From: JALZKA01 sp963701205
GTDB taxonomy: Bacteria > Actinomycetota > Thermoleophilia > Solirubrobacterales > 70-9
Reading direction: 5' to 3'
Assembly: GCA_963701205.1 (NCBI GenBank)
Contig: OY969575.1
Location: 1-64,000, forward strand
DNA length: 64,000 nt
Below the pieces are notes generated by a model. It was given only the letters and a program-made list of their open reading frames with translations, ran no database searches and was not told where the DNA came from. A program made the translations under genes and the position numbers. Shown one piece after another: positions 23,632 through 31,866 of this stretch. Within the stretch, counting starts at the first letter, position 1. Every line of letters starts with the position of its first letter.

Positions 23632-24605
23632 TCGCCAGCTTCGGCGTCCGGCGACTCGGGGGCCATCCGCGCGCCATTCGGGATCAAGCGCGGATCCCCA
23701 CGCTCGGGAAACGGAATCTCCACAACGTCGAAATCCCTTGGCGCAAACGCCCCAGGAAACTCCGCGCGTGCCTCGTCGAGAAGCGTGCCGATGTGGTAGC
23801 GCGACGAGATGTGAACCAGCGCCAACGATTTGACCTTCGCCTCGGCGCTGAGGCGACCCACCTGGCGGGCTACCGAGTGACCCGTCTCCGCCGCCCGCTC
23901 TTCACCGCCATCGCCAAACGTCGAGTCGTGAACCAAGAGCTCAGCCTGATGTGCCGCAACCTTCGTCATCTCGCAAGGTGTCGTATCGCCGGTGATCACG
24001 ACCTTGCGCCCAGGCCGCGCCGCACCCATAACCTGCGCCGGCTCGACGTCGCCGGAGGCGCCCGTGACGGTCTGTCCGGCCTGCAATCGAGCGAAGTCCG
24101 GACCGTGGCCAACGCCAAGGCTTTCGGCAGCGGCTGGATCGAACCGCCCCGGGCGCTCGTCCTCGACCAGGGCCCAGCCGTAAGCGGCAATCCGGTGTTC
24201 GACCGGAAAGCTGCGGACCTCAAAGGAGTCGTAGGCGACGGCGTCGTCGGCTTTCGCTTCGATCAGCTCCAACGGATAGCGCACGCGACCCATGATTCGC
24301 TCGAGCGCGCTGAACAACTCGCGGAGGCCGGGTGGCCCGATCACCCTGAGCGCGGCCTCGCGATCGTTGAGGTCGTAGGTCTTCAGCAGCCCTGGGAGCC
24401 CCAGGTAGTGGTCGGCGTGAAGATGGGTCAGGTAGATCTCGTCCGCCTGGACGAGCCCGGTTGAGCGCTGCATCTGGCGCTGCGTCCCCTCGCCGCAGTC
24501 AAACAACAGCCGTTTGCCGCCAGCGCGAACCAGCACGCACGCTGTTGCTCGCCTGGCGCTTGGCGCCGAGCCGCCCGTTCCGAGAAACACAACGTCGAGA
24601 TCCAT
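23628..24605 (-). CDS. rnz: ribonuclease Z
   Basis: Endonuclease that trims tRNA 3' ends in genes lacking encoded CCA, as the tRNA next to it does. The metallo-beta-lactamase fold has LDVVFLGTGGSAPSARRAT, the HxHxDH motif in THLHADHYLGLPGLL, GDTTPCE and HSTF-like VHDSTFGD, and the C-terminal HISSRY motif. I start at ATG 24605 (325 residues), since the ten upstream codons are not conserved. It is convergent with the hydrolase gene. Confidence 0.95.
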   Translation of the reverse strand: MDLDVVFLGTGGSAPSARRATACVLVRAGGKRLLFDCGEGTQRQMQRSTGLVQADEIYLTHLHADHYLGLPGLLKTYDLNDREAALRVIGPPGLRELFSALERIMGRVRYPLELIEAKADDAVAYDSFEVRSFPVEHRIAAYGWALVEDERPGRFDPAAAESLGVGHGPDFARLQAGQTVTGASGDVEPAQVMGAARPGRKVVITGDTTPCEMTKVAAHQAELLVHDSTFGDGGEERAAETGHSVARQVGRLSAEAKVKSLALVHISSRYHIGTLLDEARAEFPGAFAPRDFDVVEIPFPERGDPRLIPNGARMAPESPDAEAGD

Positions 24606-24646
24606 CGCGGCAACCGTACTCTGGCCGCCGTACACTCAGCCGGCAG

Positions 24647-24720
24647 GCGCCCGTAGCTCAGTGGATAGAGCGCCGCCCTCCGGAGGCGGAAGGTCGCAGG
24701 TTCGAATCCTGCCGGGCGTG
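24647..24720 (+). tRNA. tRNA-Arg (anticodon CCG)
   Basis: A 74-base cloverleaf: acceptor GCGCCCG pairs with CGGGCGT (one G-U pair), D-arm GCTC/GAGC, anticodon stem CCGCC/GGCGG with loop CTCCGGA (anticodon CCG, reads CGG), six-base variable loop, T-arm GCAGG-TTCGAAT-CCTGC. CCA is not encoded. A TACACT box lies at 24631-24636. Confidence 0.96.
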
Positions 24721-24729
24721 TCACCGCCC

Positions 24730-24755
24730 GGTTCGAGCGCGCCGCCGCTCGAACC
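24730..24755 (+). terminator. hairpin after tRNA-Arg
   Basis: A perfect 10-bp stem (GGTTCGAGCG / CGCTCGAACC) with a six-base loop, starting ten bases after the tRNA. No U-tract follows, so it is either a structure-only terminator or a 3' processing signal. Confidence 0.5.
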
Positions 24756-24820
24756 GACCGTCGCGATGCAACCGGAAGCATCGCCCACGCCGTCGTTCTC
24801 ATCGCCGGCGAATGCCCCGA

Positions 24821-24826
24821 TACGCT
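24821..24826 (+). promoter_or_regulatory. possible leaderless -10 box of the metallopeptidase gene
   Basis: TACGCT, 9 bases before the GTG at 24836. It supports that GTG as the original start of the frameshifted metallopeptidase gene. Confidence 0.35.
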
Positions 24827-24835
24827 CCCGCTCCC

Positions 24836-25779
24836 GTGAAATGGAAGCCACGTAAAAAGGAATCGGGCAACGTCATCGACGTACGGGGATCAAGCGGATC
24901 CAAACGCGGGCGCGGGGCCTCGATCCCGGTGGGAATTCCAGGCGGCCTGGCCGGGATCGGCGGCGGGCTTGGAACCGTTGTGGCGATTGTCATCGTCGCG
25001 ATTCAGATCTTTCGGTGGTAGCTCCGGCGGCGGCTTTCAGCTGCCCGGAGGCTTTGACTTCGAGCAAGATCCTGGCGCCTGGCGCAACGGCCCCAGGTGC
25101 AGATGACCCGGAGCCAATACCGCCCTCAGAGGACCCCCAGCGAGATCTCCGGGACTTCTCCGTCTACGTCTTCGAAGACGCGCAGGACGTCTGGGCCGGA
25201 ACCTTCAAGAGTTCATCGCAGGCCTACCAAGACGCGCAGCTGGTCCTCTACAGCAAGGCCGTCTCAACGGACGGCTGCGGTAACGCCACGTCCGCGGTTG
25301 GGCCGTTTTACTGCCCGGCCGATTCTCGGGTCTACCTCGACCTCACCTTCTACGAGGACATGCAGCGACAGTTGGGCGCAGGCGGCGACTTCGCCTGGGC
25401 GTATGTGATCGCCCACGAGATGGGCCACCACATCCAGAACGTGACTGAAACCAACGCCAAGGTCTCCACGCTCGAGCGCCAGAATCCCGGCGCCAAGAAC
25501 GACCTTTCCGTCCGGACCGAACTTCAGGCCGACTGTTACGCCGGCGTTTGGGGCGCGACCGTATTCGCCTCTGGCGACCTCGAAGACGGCGACCTCGATG
25601 AAGCCTTCAACGCGGCGGAGGCCATCGGCGACGACCGACTGCAGGAGCAGGCCGGGCAGCGAGTCAACCCGGATAGCTTCACGCACGGAACCTCAGATCA
25701 GCGCAAGCGCTGGTTCAAGGCGGGCTACGAGTCCGGCGACCCCTCCGCCTGCGACACGTTCTCGCCCGACTCCGTCTGA
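24836..25779 (+). pseudogene. YpfJ-type neutral zinc metallopeptidase, two frameshifts in the N-terminal part
   Basis: The N-terminal part (KWKPRKKESGNVIDVRG, a Gly-rich linker, one membrane helix GTVVAIVIVAIQIF) and the catalytic domain are in different frames. Dropping one T at 25010-25012 continues as GGSSGGGFQLPGGFDFEQDP. Dropping one C near 25090 continues into PGADDPEPIPPSEDPQRDL and the peptidase domain. That domain has AHEMGHHIQN (HExxH) and ELQADCYAGVWG. Both breaks are in homopolymers, so either the gene is decayed or the assembly has indels. If intact, it is a membrane-anchored zinc peptidase. The domain alone is open from 25015. Its 3' end overlaps the convergent coiled-coil gene by 55 bases. 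Confidence 0.8.
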
Positions 25780-26123
25780 TCGGCGCCGTTCAGGGCGTCA
25801 TCGGCCCTTCGGCGTCCCAGCTTCCCCGATGCGCGGCGCATCGGGTGCAGGGCCAGACTCAGGTCCTCGAGCCGAGGCTCAAGGTTGTCGATCCGGGTGG
25901 CCACCTTCTCCAGCTGTGCATCGAGCGGCGCAACCGACGCGCTCATCGACTGCACCTCGACCGCCATCTGATCGACCCCGAGGCGCATCCGGTGGACCTC
26001 ATCGCCCATCACATCAACGCCGGTTTGGATCCCGTCGAGGGTGCGGACCACGCGCGGCAGCAGCGAAACCGCGTCGCGGATTGCCGCCATGGCCTCCGTT
26101 ATCGGCTTCAGCTCAAGCCGCAC
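25725..26123 (-). CDS. coiled-coil protein coupled to the MerR regulator
   Basis: A 132-residue, mostly helical protein with heptad-like spacing: AAIRDAVSLLPRVVRTLDGI, GDEVHRMRLGVDQMAVEVQS, LDAQLEKVATRIDNLEPRLE. No enzymatic motif is visible. The GTG start shares its G with the TAG stop of the upstream MerR gene (TAGTG), so translation is coupled. It may oligomerise or act with the regulator; that is inference. Confidence 0.7.
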   Translation of the reverse strand: MRLELKPITEAMAAIRDAVSLLPRVVRTLDGIQTGVDVMGDEVHRMRLGVDQMAVEVQSMSASVAPLDAQLEKVATRIDNLEPRLEDLSLALHPMRRASGKLGRRRADDALNGADQTESGENVSQAEGSPDS

Positions 26124-26977
26124 TAGGTCCGGCGCTTCCGTCGCGGTGCCTCGAGGCCTGACATCCGTGCAAGCTCGCGGCCGAAAGCCGCTTCGACTTC
26201 CTCACTCATCGTCATCTGAAACACGCTGACGAGTGCCTCGGACGCGACCGGGCGCAGTCGCTCAATTGACTCCAGAACCTTGGGCCACTCCTCCGACGGG
26301 CGTCCGCTGGCGTCAAAAGGCTGCCAAACCTGCTCCAGGTAGAGCCGCACGAACGCCTCGGCCACATAGCCGCTCGAACGCTGAATCACCTCAACGACGT
26401 CGAGCGCCGCGTCAAACGAAACGCCGCGATCGATCACCTCTGCGGCGATCGTCAAAAGGCGTGGGCTCGGCACCTCAAAGCTCGCCGGTCCAACCGGATT
26501 CGCAAGGCCCAGCTTGAGGGCACGAGCCAGCGTCTTCGGTGTTGCTTCGGGACCGAGGCGATCGCGAAGTTCCTTGAGAGTCATGATCTCCGGCCGCTCG
26601 GTCTCAAACGGCGCGGTCAGCGCACGACGAAAGCCGAGCATCGCGGCTGACGCCTCCCCGTCGGCGTTCTCAAGCAGCCGCTCGATGCCCTTGAGGTTGA
26701 AACCGTCGGCCTGGAGTTCCGTAATGAGGCGCAGGCGCTCGAGATGCTCGGGCCCGTAATACCCCACGCGTAGCCTGACCTCGGGTGCCGGCAACAGGCC
26801 GCGGGCCTGGTGGGCGCGAATATTGCGAACGCTCATCCCGCTTTCCGCGGCAAGCTGCTCAACCGTCATCTGATTCTCGGACTCGCCCTGTGCCGCGCCG
26901 GCCGACTCCGGCTCGGGCGGTGGCGTAACGGCCCGCAATGACTCAGGGGGCATCATCGCGTCCAGCCTAACAGTCAT
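26123..26977 (-). CDS. MerR-family transcriptional regulator
   Basis: MTVEQLAAESGMSVRNIRAHQARGLLP is a MerR winged helix-turn-helix, followed by GYYGPEHLERLRLITELQADGFNLKGIERLL. The C-terminal 180 residues form an alpha-helical effector domain with no recognisable metal-binding cysteines, so the effector is unknown. About 37 low-complexity residues precede the HTH; the start may be ATG 26977 or an internal ATG (MMPPESL). Inverted repeats in the divergent intergenic region suggest autoregulation. Confidence 0.88.
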   Translation of the reverse strand: MTVRLDAMMPPESLRAVTPPPEPESAGAAQGESENQMTVEQLAAESGMSVRNIRAHQARGLLPAPEVRLRVGYYGPEHLERLRLITELQADGFNLKGIERLLENADGEASAAMLGFRRALTAPFETERPEIMTLKELRDRLGPEATPKTLARALKLGLANPVGPASFEVPSPRLLTIAAEVIDRGVSFDAALDVVEVIQRSSGYVAEAFVRLYLEQVWQPFDASGRPSEEWPKVLESIERLRPVASEALVSVFQMTMSEEVEAAFGRELARMSGLEAPRRKRRT

Positions 26978-27010
26978 GATGTCATCTGCCCACGTGACAT
27001 CAGATGATGT
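26977..27010. promoter_or_regulatory. candidate MerR operator with three TGATGT half-sites
   Basis: TGATGTCA (26977-26984) and TGACATCA (26995-27002) form a perfect 8-bp inverted repeat spaced by ten bases. The second arm is part of another perfect repeat, ACATCA-GA-TGATGT (26997-27010). The block lies between the divergent MerR gene and the membrane-protein operon, so one regulator could control both. Confidence 0.65.
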
Positions 27011-27079
27011 AACGTTTTGCCCAACGCCGGTTATCGACAGCTAATGAACCCAGACGACCGCAATGGAAGGATCGACCGA

Positions 27080-28975
27080 ATGTCTCGTCCCATGATCGCG
27101 TCGCTTTTGATCGTCGCACTCGCATCGATGCTCGTTCCCGAGTTCGCGTTGGCCCAGGCGGCCGATCCTTCGCCACCTCCAGCCGGCGGCGCCGCAATGG
27201 GCGAGGTGATCCTGGCAACTTCGGCGGCGATCCTGCTGACGATCGGGCTGCTGGTTATCGGCATCGGGCACCGCAGCGGCCGATTCCCCTATCTCGGCCG
27301 ACTTGCAGGCTTCTCCGAGCGGGTCAGCGGCCTGCCTGGCTGGATGGCGCTTCCCAGCGCAATCGCCGCGGGCGCCCTCCTTCTCGCGCTGCTTGGATTC
27401 CTCTGGGACGTGTCGCTGCACATCGACAAGGGCCGCGACGAGGGGCCACTCGCGAATCCCTCCCACTACCTGATCCTGGGCGGCCTCTTCGGGATCTTCG
27501 CGGCCGGTTTCATCGCCTGCGTGCTGCCGCTCAAGCGACCTTCGCGCAGCGCGATCCGAATTGTCGGCGAGTGGTACGCACCGCTGGGTGGCGTGATCAT
27601 CACCTGCTGCGCGGCCTTCGCCCTGATCGGGTTCCCGATGGATGACGTCTGGCACCGCATCTTCGGACAGGATGTGACCCTCTGGGGGCCGACCCATCTG
27701 ATGCTGATCGGCGGCGCGGCGATGACCCTGGTTGGCATCGCGATCTTGATGATCGAGGCTGAGCGCGCGCGTCCGGCGGATCACCCGCATCACGAGTTCC
27801 GCTGGATCGCCTGGCTGCGCAGGGTTTCGCTGAGCGGCGGCCTGCTGATGGGCCTGATGGTCTTTCCGGTTGAGTTCGACTTTGGCGTCCCCCAGTTCCG
27901 GATGGTCTTTGGCCCGATGCTCGTGATGCTCTCCGCTGGCGTTGCCCTGGTTTCGGTGCGGCTCTGGATGGGCCGCGGCGCGGCGCTGGGAGCCTGCCTG
28001 TTCTTTCTGCTGCTCCGCGTCGGCGTCGCCGTGATCGTTGGACCGATCTTCGGCGAGACAACGCCTAAGTTCGCGCTCTTCCTTGGCCCGGCGCTGGTGG
28101 TCGAAGCTGTCTTCCTGCTCATGCCCAGGGCCAGCACACTTCGGCTCGCGCTCTGGTCGGGAATCGGAATCGGAACGGTTGGCTTGGCCGCGGAGTGGGG
28201 CTGGAGCCACGTCTGGATGCCGATCCCCTGGAACTCGGCGCTGCTGCCGGAAGGTGCGATCGTCGGCCTTCTTGCTGCGGTCGCCGGCTCACTTCTGGGC
28301 GGCTGGATCGGTGAGCGCCTCGCGTCGGACCGGTTGCCGCGCTTGCGCAACACGCGAACCGGCGCGGTTGCCGGCGCGGTGCTCCTGATCGGATTGGTGG
28401 CTTTCGCGCTGCCGAAACCGGCGCTCGAGGGAGTCTCGGCAAAGATCACCCTGGCGCCCGCAGAGGCAGGCTACGCCACCCCAACCGTGCGATTCAATCC
28501 TGCCACGGCCGCTGACGACGCGGAGTTCCTGAACGTGACCGCATGGCAAGGTGGCGGGTTCGTGCTCGCACCCCTGGAACCCACCGGCGCTGCAGGCACG
28601 TATGCAACGACGGAGCCGGTTCCGATCGCAGGCGATTGGAAGACGCTCGTCAGGGTCTCCAAGGGGAACACGCTTTCGGGAGTCCCGATCTATCTGCCAG
28701 AGGACTCGGCAATCCCGGTCGAGGGCATCCCTGCCCTGCCCAGCGTTGAGCGCAACCTGGTCGCCGACCACGTCTTGCTTCAGCGTGAGCAGAAAGACGT
28801 AGCGGGCTGGCTGACAACGTTCGCGTACCTGGTGGTGGCATCGATCTCGCTGGCACTCCTGATCCTGATCGCATGGGCGCTGCATCGTCTGGCGATGGCG
28901 GCCGCGCCACCTGCGGCCCCGGTGGGAACCGTCAGCGCGGCAACACCGCGGATCGGAGGCGAGGTCACCGCGTGA
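27080..28975 (+). CDS. polytopic membrane protein of unknown function
   Basis: A 631-residue protein with a signal peptide (RPMIASLLIVALASMLVPEF then ALAQA), roughly 11-13 hydrophobic helices, and an extracytoplasmic beta-rich domain around residues 440-560 before a final helix. Embedded His/Asp/Glu (WDVSLHIDKGRDEGP, HHEFRW, WGPTHLM) may be functional, but I do not recognise the family. ATG 27080 is chosen because GGAAGG lies 9 bases upstream and the signal peptide starts there. It is transcribed away from the MerR gene and ends in a GTGA overlap with a small membrane gene. Confidence 0.85.
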   Translation: MSRPMIASLLIVALASMLVPEFALAQAADPSPPPAGGAAMGEVILATSAAILLTIGLLVIGIGHRSGRFPYLGRLAGFSERVSGLPGWMALPSAIAAGALLLALLGFLWDVSLHIDKGRDEGPLANPSHYLILGGLFGIFAAGFIACVLPLKRPSRSAIRIVGEWYAPLGGVIITCCAAFALIGFPMDDVWHRIFGQDVTLWGPTHLMLIGGAAMTLVGIAILMIEAERARPADHPHHEFRWIAWLRRVSLSGGLLMGLMVFPVEFDFGVPQFRMVFGPMLVMLSAGVALVSVRLWMGRGAALGACLFFLLLRVGVAVIVGPIFGETTPKFALFLGPALVVEAVFLLMPRASTLRLALWSGIGIGTVGLAAEWGWSHVWMPIPWNSALLPEGAIVGLLAAVAGSLLGGWIGERLASDRLPRLRNTRTGAVAGAVLLIGLVAFALPKPALEGVSAKITLAPAEAGYATPTVRFNPATAADDAEFLNVTAWQGGGFVLAPLEPTGAAGTYATTEPVPIAGDWKTLVRVSKGNTLSGVPIYLPEDSAIPVEGIPALPSVERNLVADHVLLQREQKDVAGWLTTFAYLVVASISLALLILIAWALHRLAMAAAPPAAPVGTVSAATPRIGGEVTA

Positions 28976-29121
28976 TCTCGATCTCACTGCCCGTGGCAGA
29001 TCACGGGGACATCGTCGCGGCATTGCCCTTCTTCCTGCCCGTCATCCTGATAATCGGCGGCATCCTGGTGATGCGCGCTCTCGAGCAAAGGCGCGATACT
29101 CCCGAATCGACCGATGAGTAA
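28972..29121 (+). CDS. 49-residue single-helix membrane protein
   Basis: A small protein with one hydrophobic segment (AALPFFLPVILIIGGILVM) and a charged tail ALEQRRDTPESTDE. Its GTG start overlaps the stop of the large membrane protein (GTGA), and its stop overlaps an ATG at 29114 that opens the next gene. Probably a subunit or accessory of the large protein; function unknown. Confidence 0.65.
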   Translation: MISISLPVADHGDIVAALPFFLPVILIIGGILVMRALEQRRDTPESTDE

Positions 29122-29252
29122 GCCATCGCGACAACGGGCGCTGATCGCCGCCGGAATCGTCGGGGGAACCGCGGCCGGCACCTGGCTGACGGCGCGCCGG
29201 ACGGCCCAGCGAGAGCGAGGAACGGCGCGCCCAGAGCGACGCCGGCACTCCG

Positions 29253-30149
29253 GTGAGCGTGACCGGCGCCGATGGCGGCTACCGCCACGTCCGGGTGCAC
29301 GGCCCCAACGATGCCCCGACCCTTGTTTTGGTCCACTGCTGGACGGGCACCTCCGAGCTTTGGCACCGGCAGGTCGAGGCGTTGGCGGGCGAGCTGCGAA
29401 TCGTGACCTACGACCACCGCGGCCATGGGCTGTCCGAGGTAGCGCGCGACAACGACTACTCGCTTGCAACGCTTGCCCGCGATCTCGACCTGGTGATCGC
29501 GGCAACGGTGCCCGCTGGCGAGCAGCCGCTGCTGGCGGGCCACTCGATGGGCGCGATGACGATCGCGGCATGGGCCGAAAACCACAGGGGCGAGGTCAAC
29601 TCGCTGATTCGCGGGGCCGCACTGATGTCCACGGGTCTCGAGGAGCTGACCGCCCACTCGCAGGTGCTCGCCCAGCTTCCGGGTCCGTTTGCGACGATCC
29701 GCGGCGTTCTGACCGACGGCGTCTTGGAATCCCCCGGACCTCTGACCGGGGTGCCGATGCCGATCGTGAAGCTTGCGGTCGCCTACGCGGCCCTGGCCCC
29801 CGGGGCGCGCGACGAGGACATCGAGCTGACTGCCCAAATGGCACTCGACTGCCAGCCCAGGGCCCGGACCCAGTGCGGCCGGGCGATGGGCAAGATGTCG
29901 CTCCTTGAAAAGCTCGATGCGCTTGATATGCCGACGATCGTCGTCACCGGCGAGCGCGACCTGATGACGCCCGTTATCCACGCAGAGCGAATTGAGCTTG
30001 CCCTCCCCCGCTCCCTCGGTCTCCGCGTTGACCCCGATGCAGGTCACATGACCCCGCTGGAATCCCCCGAAGTCGTCAATGAGGCGCTTCGCGAGCTTGT
30101 CCGCATGACGGAACCGTCCGTCGTCGCGCAGAGCGATCTTGCCGCCTAG
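29253..30149 (+). CDS. alpha/beta hydrolase (N-terminus probably frameshifted)
   Basis: The catalytic domain is complete: LVLVHCWTGTSELWHRQ, YDHRGHGLS, the serine nucleophile elbow LLAGHSMGAMTIAAW, an Asp in VVTGERDLMTP and the His in DAGHMTPLESPE. GTG 29253 has no ribosome site. A separate frame from ATG 29114, overlapping the upstream stop, encodes a helix and basic stretch (ALIAAGIVGGTAAGTWLTAR). It would join this domain if one C in CCC near 29230 were absent. The original gene was therefore probably 29114-30149, a membrane-anchored hydrolase. The substrate is unknown. Confidence 0.85.
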   Translation: MSVTGADGGYRHVRVHGPNDAPTLVLVHCWTGTSELWHRQVEALAGELRIVTYDHRGHGLSEVARDNDYSLATLARDLDLVIAATVPAGEQPLLAGHSMGAMTIAAWAENHRGEVNSLIRGAALMSTGLEELTAHSQVLAQLPGPFATIRGVLTDGVLESPGPLTGVPMPIVKLAVAYAALAPGARDEDIELTAQMALDCQPRARTQCGRAMGKMSLLEKLDALDMPTIVVTGERDLMTPVIHAERIELALPRSLGLRVDPDAGHMTPLESPEVVNEALRELVRMTEPSVVAQSDLAA

Positions 30150-31123
30150 GCGGCGGGCGCCCAGGATTCCGGGTGTCCCCGGTACCACTCAATCGTTCGC
30201 TCCAGCCCCGCTTCCAGCTCAACCGCGGGACTCCAGCCAAGGGTTTGCGTGAGCTTGGCCGGATCGACGTATTGGCGATCGATCTCGCCCTCGGGGTTGC
30301 CGCTGCCGCGAATCTCCGGCCCCACCCCGCTGCCGGACAGGCGGGCGATCATCGCAACGACGTCGTTCACAGGATAGGAGCGCCCTCCTCCGGCGTTGAA
30401 AGCGTGGCCCCGAACGTCAGCGCGGTCGAGCCCGTCAGCGATCGCCAAGTAGGCGGCGGTGGCGTCTTCGACGTAGAGGAAATCCCGCTCGGGCGATCCG
30501 TCCGAGCGTAGAACAGGAGCCCGTCCCGATAGCGCCGCGCTGACCGCTTCGGGAATGAGACGCGAGAAGTTGAGGTCGCCGCCACCATAGGTATTGGCAA
30601 AGCGGGTCACCGCCACGGGCAGGCCGTAGGAATGCCAATACGAGCGAGCGATCAGGTCGGCGGCGGCCTTTGATGCCTCGTATGGCGCGGTTGGCTGAAG
30701 CGGGAAGTCCTCGCGGTAGGGAAGCTCATCATGGGCGCCGTAGGCCTTGTCCGAGGATGCAAACACCACTCGCTCGACACCCTCGTCAAGGCAGCTCTGA
30801 AGCACCGTCCAGGTGCCCTGGACGTTGGAGCGAAAGCCTTGAACCGGCGAGCGCGCGACATCCCCGACGATCGTCTCTGCAGCGAGGTGAAAGACCGTGT
30901 CAACGGCGTGGATGCGCAGCGCAGCGCCCAGCGCCGCGGGATCACAAAGGTCAGCCTCCACCTGGATGAGGTCGGCTTCGATCCCCAGCATTCCGACCGC
31001 CGACGGACGCTCGCTTACGCGCCGACGGTCAAGGCCGACGACCGTATCGCCGCGCTCGACCAGCGCCTTCGCCAGCCAGCCGCCCACGAAACCGCGGGCA
31101 CCGGTCACCATGCAAACGCTCAT
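30146..31123 (-). CDS. NAD-dependent sugar-nucleotide epimerase/dehydratase (CDP-glucose 4,6-dehydratase-like)
   Basis: Extended short-chain dehydrogenase with MVTGARGFVGGWLAKALV (NAD Rossmann motif), FHLAAETIVGD, SSDKAYGAHDELPY and the catalytic YEASKAAADL. The pairing with a RfbF-type cytidylyltransferase upstream suggests the substrate is CDP-glucose or a similar CDP-sugar. ATG 31123 overlaps the upstream stop (ATGA); the longer open frame is the upstream gene out of phase. 325 residues. Confidence 0.85.
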   Translation of the reverse strand: MSVCMVTGARGFVGGWLAKALVERGDTVVGLDRRRVSERPSAVGMLGIEADLIQVEADLCDPAALGAALRIHAVDTVFHLAAETIVGDVARSPVQGFRSNVQGTWTVLQSCLDEGVERVVFASSDKAYGAHDELPYREDFPLQPTAPYEASKAAADLIARSYWHSYGLPVAVTRFANTYGGGDLNFSRLIPEAVSAALSGRAPVLRSDGSPERDFLYVEDATAAYLAIADGLDRADVRGHAFNAGGGRSYPVNDVVAMIARLSGSGVGPEIRGSGNPEGEIDRQYVDPAKLTQTLGWSPAVELEAGLERTIEWYRGHPESWAPAA

Positions 31124-31866
31124 TCCCCTCGCCCCGGCCGATCCCAGGTTCGCCAGGGAGCTTGGTCCTGGGACCAGAGGTCGTTCAAAACCACCGCATC
31201 CTTGTAGGTGTCCATGCAATCCCAAAAGCCGTCGTGCCGGTAGGCCGCGAGCTCGCCCTGCTCGGCCGCGGTTGCCAGCGGGTCTTCCTCCAGCACGCTC
31301 CCCTCGTCCACGTAGTCCAAAAAGCGTGGCTCCAGGCAAAAGAAGCCACCGTTGATCCAGTAGTCGAGGCGCGGCTTCTCGCTAAATCCCTCGACCCGCT
31401 CGTCGCCGTCGATCAGCGCTATCCCCCACTGGCTGTAGGGCCTGACGACGGTCATCGTCGCCGCGGTCTGCTGGCTTCGGTGGCTCGCAACCAACGCTCC
31501 AAGATCGATGTCGGCGACGCCGTCAGCGTAAGTAAGGCAGGCGGTGCCACCGCTCAGGTGGGACGCAGCAAGCGCCAGCCTGCCACCGGTCGGCGTATCG
31601 GTTCCGGTGGGGACGCTCTCGATCTCAATTTCACCGTGCCAGGGTTCGAAATCGACGAACTCGTCGATCATCTCGCCAAGGTGCCCTGTCAGCAGAACGA
31701 ACCGCCGAAAGCCTTGGTTGGCATAGATCCGCACGACGTGCCAAAGAATCGGTTTGCCGCCGATCTCGACCAGCGCCTTCGGGATCGCGTGCGTCTGCTC
31801 CTGAAGCCGGGTTCCGCGGCCGCCACAGAGAATGGCGACGGGGATCTCAGCGGGATTAGGCTCCAC
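31120..31866 (-). CDS. sugar-1-phosphate cytidylyltransferase (RfbF-like)
   Basis: Nucleotidyltransferase with AILCGGRGTRLQEQTHAIPK, PILWHVVRIY, TYADGVADIDL, FSEKPRLDYWINGGFFCLEP and the family-diagnostic FWDCMDTYKDAVVL. Forms CDP-glucose or a related CDP-sugar for surface polysaccharide. I start at GTG 31866, inside the last codons of the sulfur carrier gene, giving 248 residues and an 11-base overlap. It therefore belongs to the same transcript as the SAM-controlled genes upstream. Confidence 0.85.
   Translation of the reverse strand: MEPNPAEIPVAILCGGRGTRLQEQTHAIPKALVEIGGKPILWHVVRIYANQGFRRFVLLTGHLGEMIDEFVDFEPWHGEIEIESVPTGTDTPTGGRLALAASHLSGGTACLTYADGVADIDLGALVASHRSQQTAATMTVVRPYSQWGIALIDGDERVEGFSEKPRLDYWINGGFFCLEPRFLDYVDEGSVLEEDPLATAAEQGELAAYRHDGFWDCMDTYKDAVVLNDLWSQDQAPWRTWDRPGRGE

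Noticed and set aside
27041..28210. Reverse open frame of 389 codons opposite the large membrane protein
   Set aside because: Composition (Arg/Gln/Glu/His-rich, no hydrophobic core) is that of an antisense shadow.
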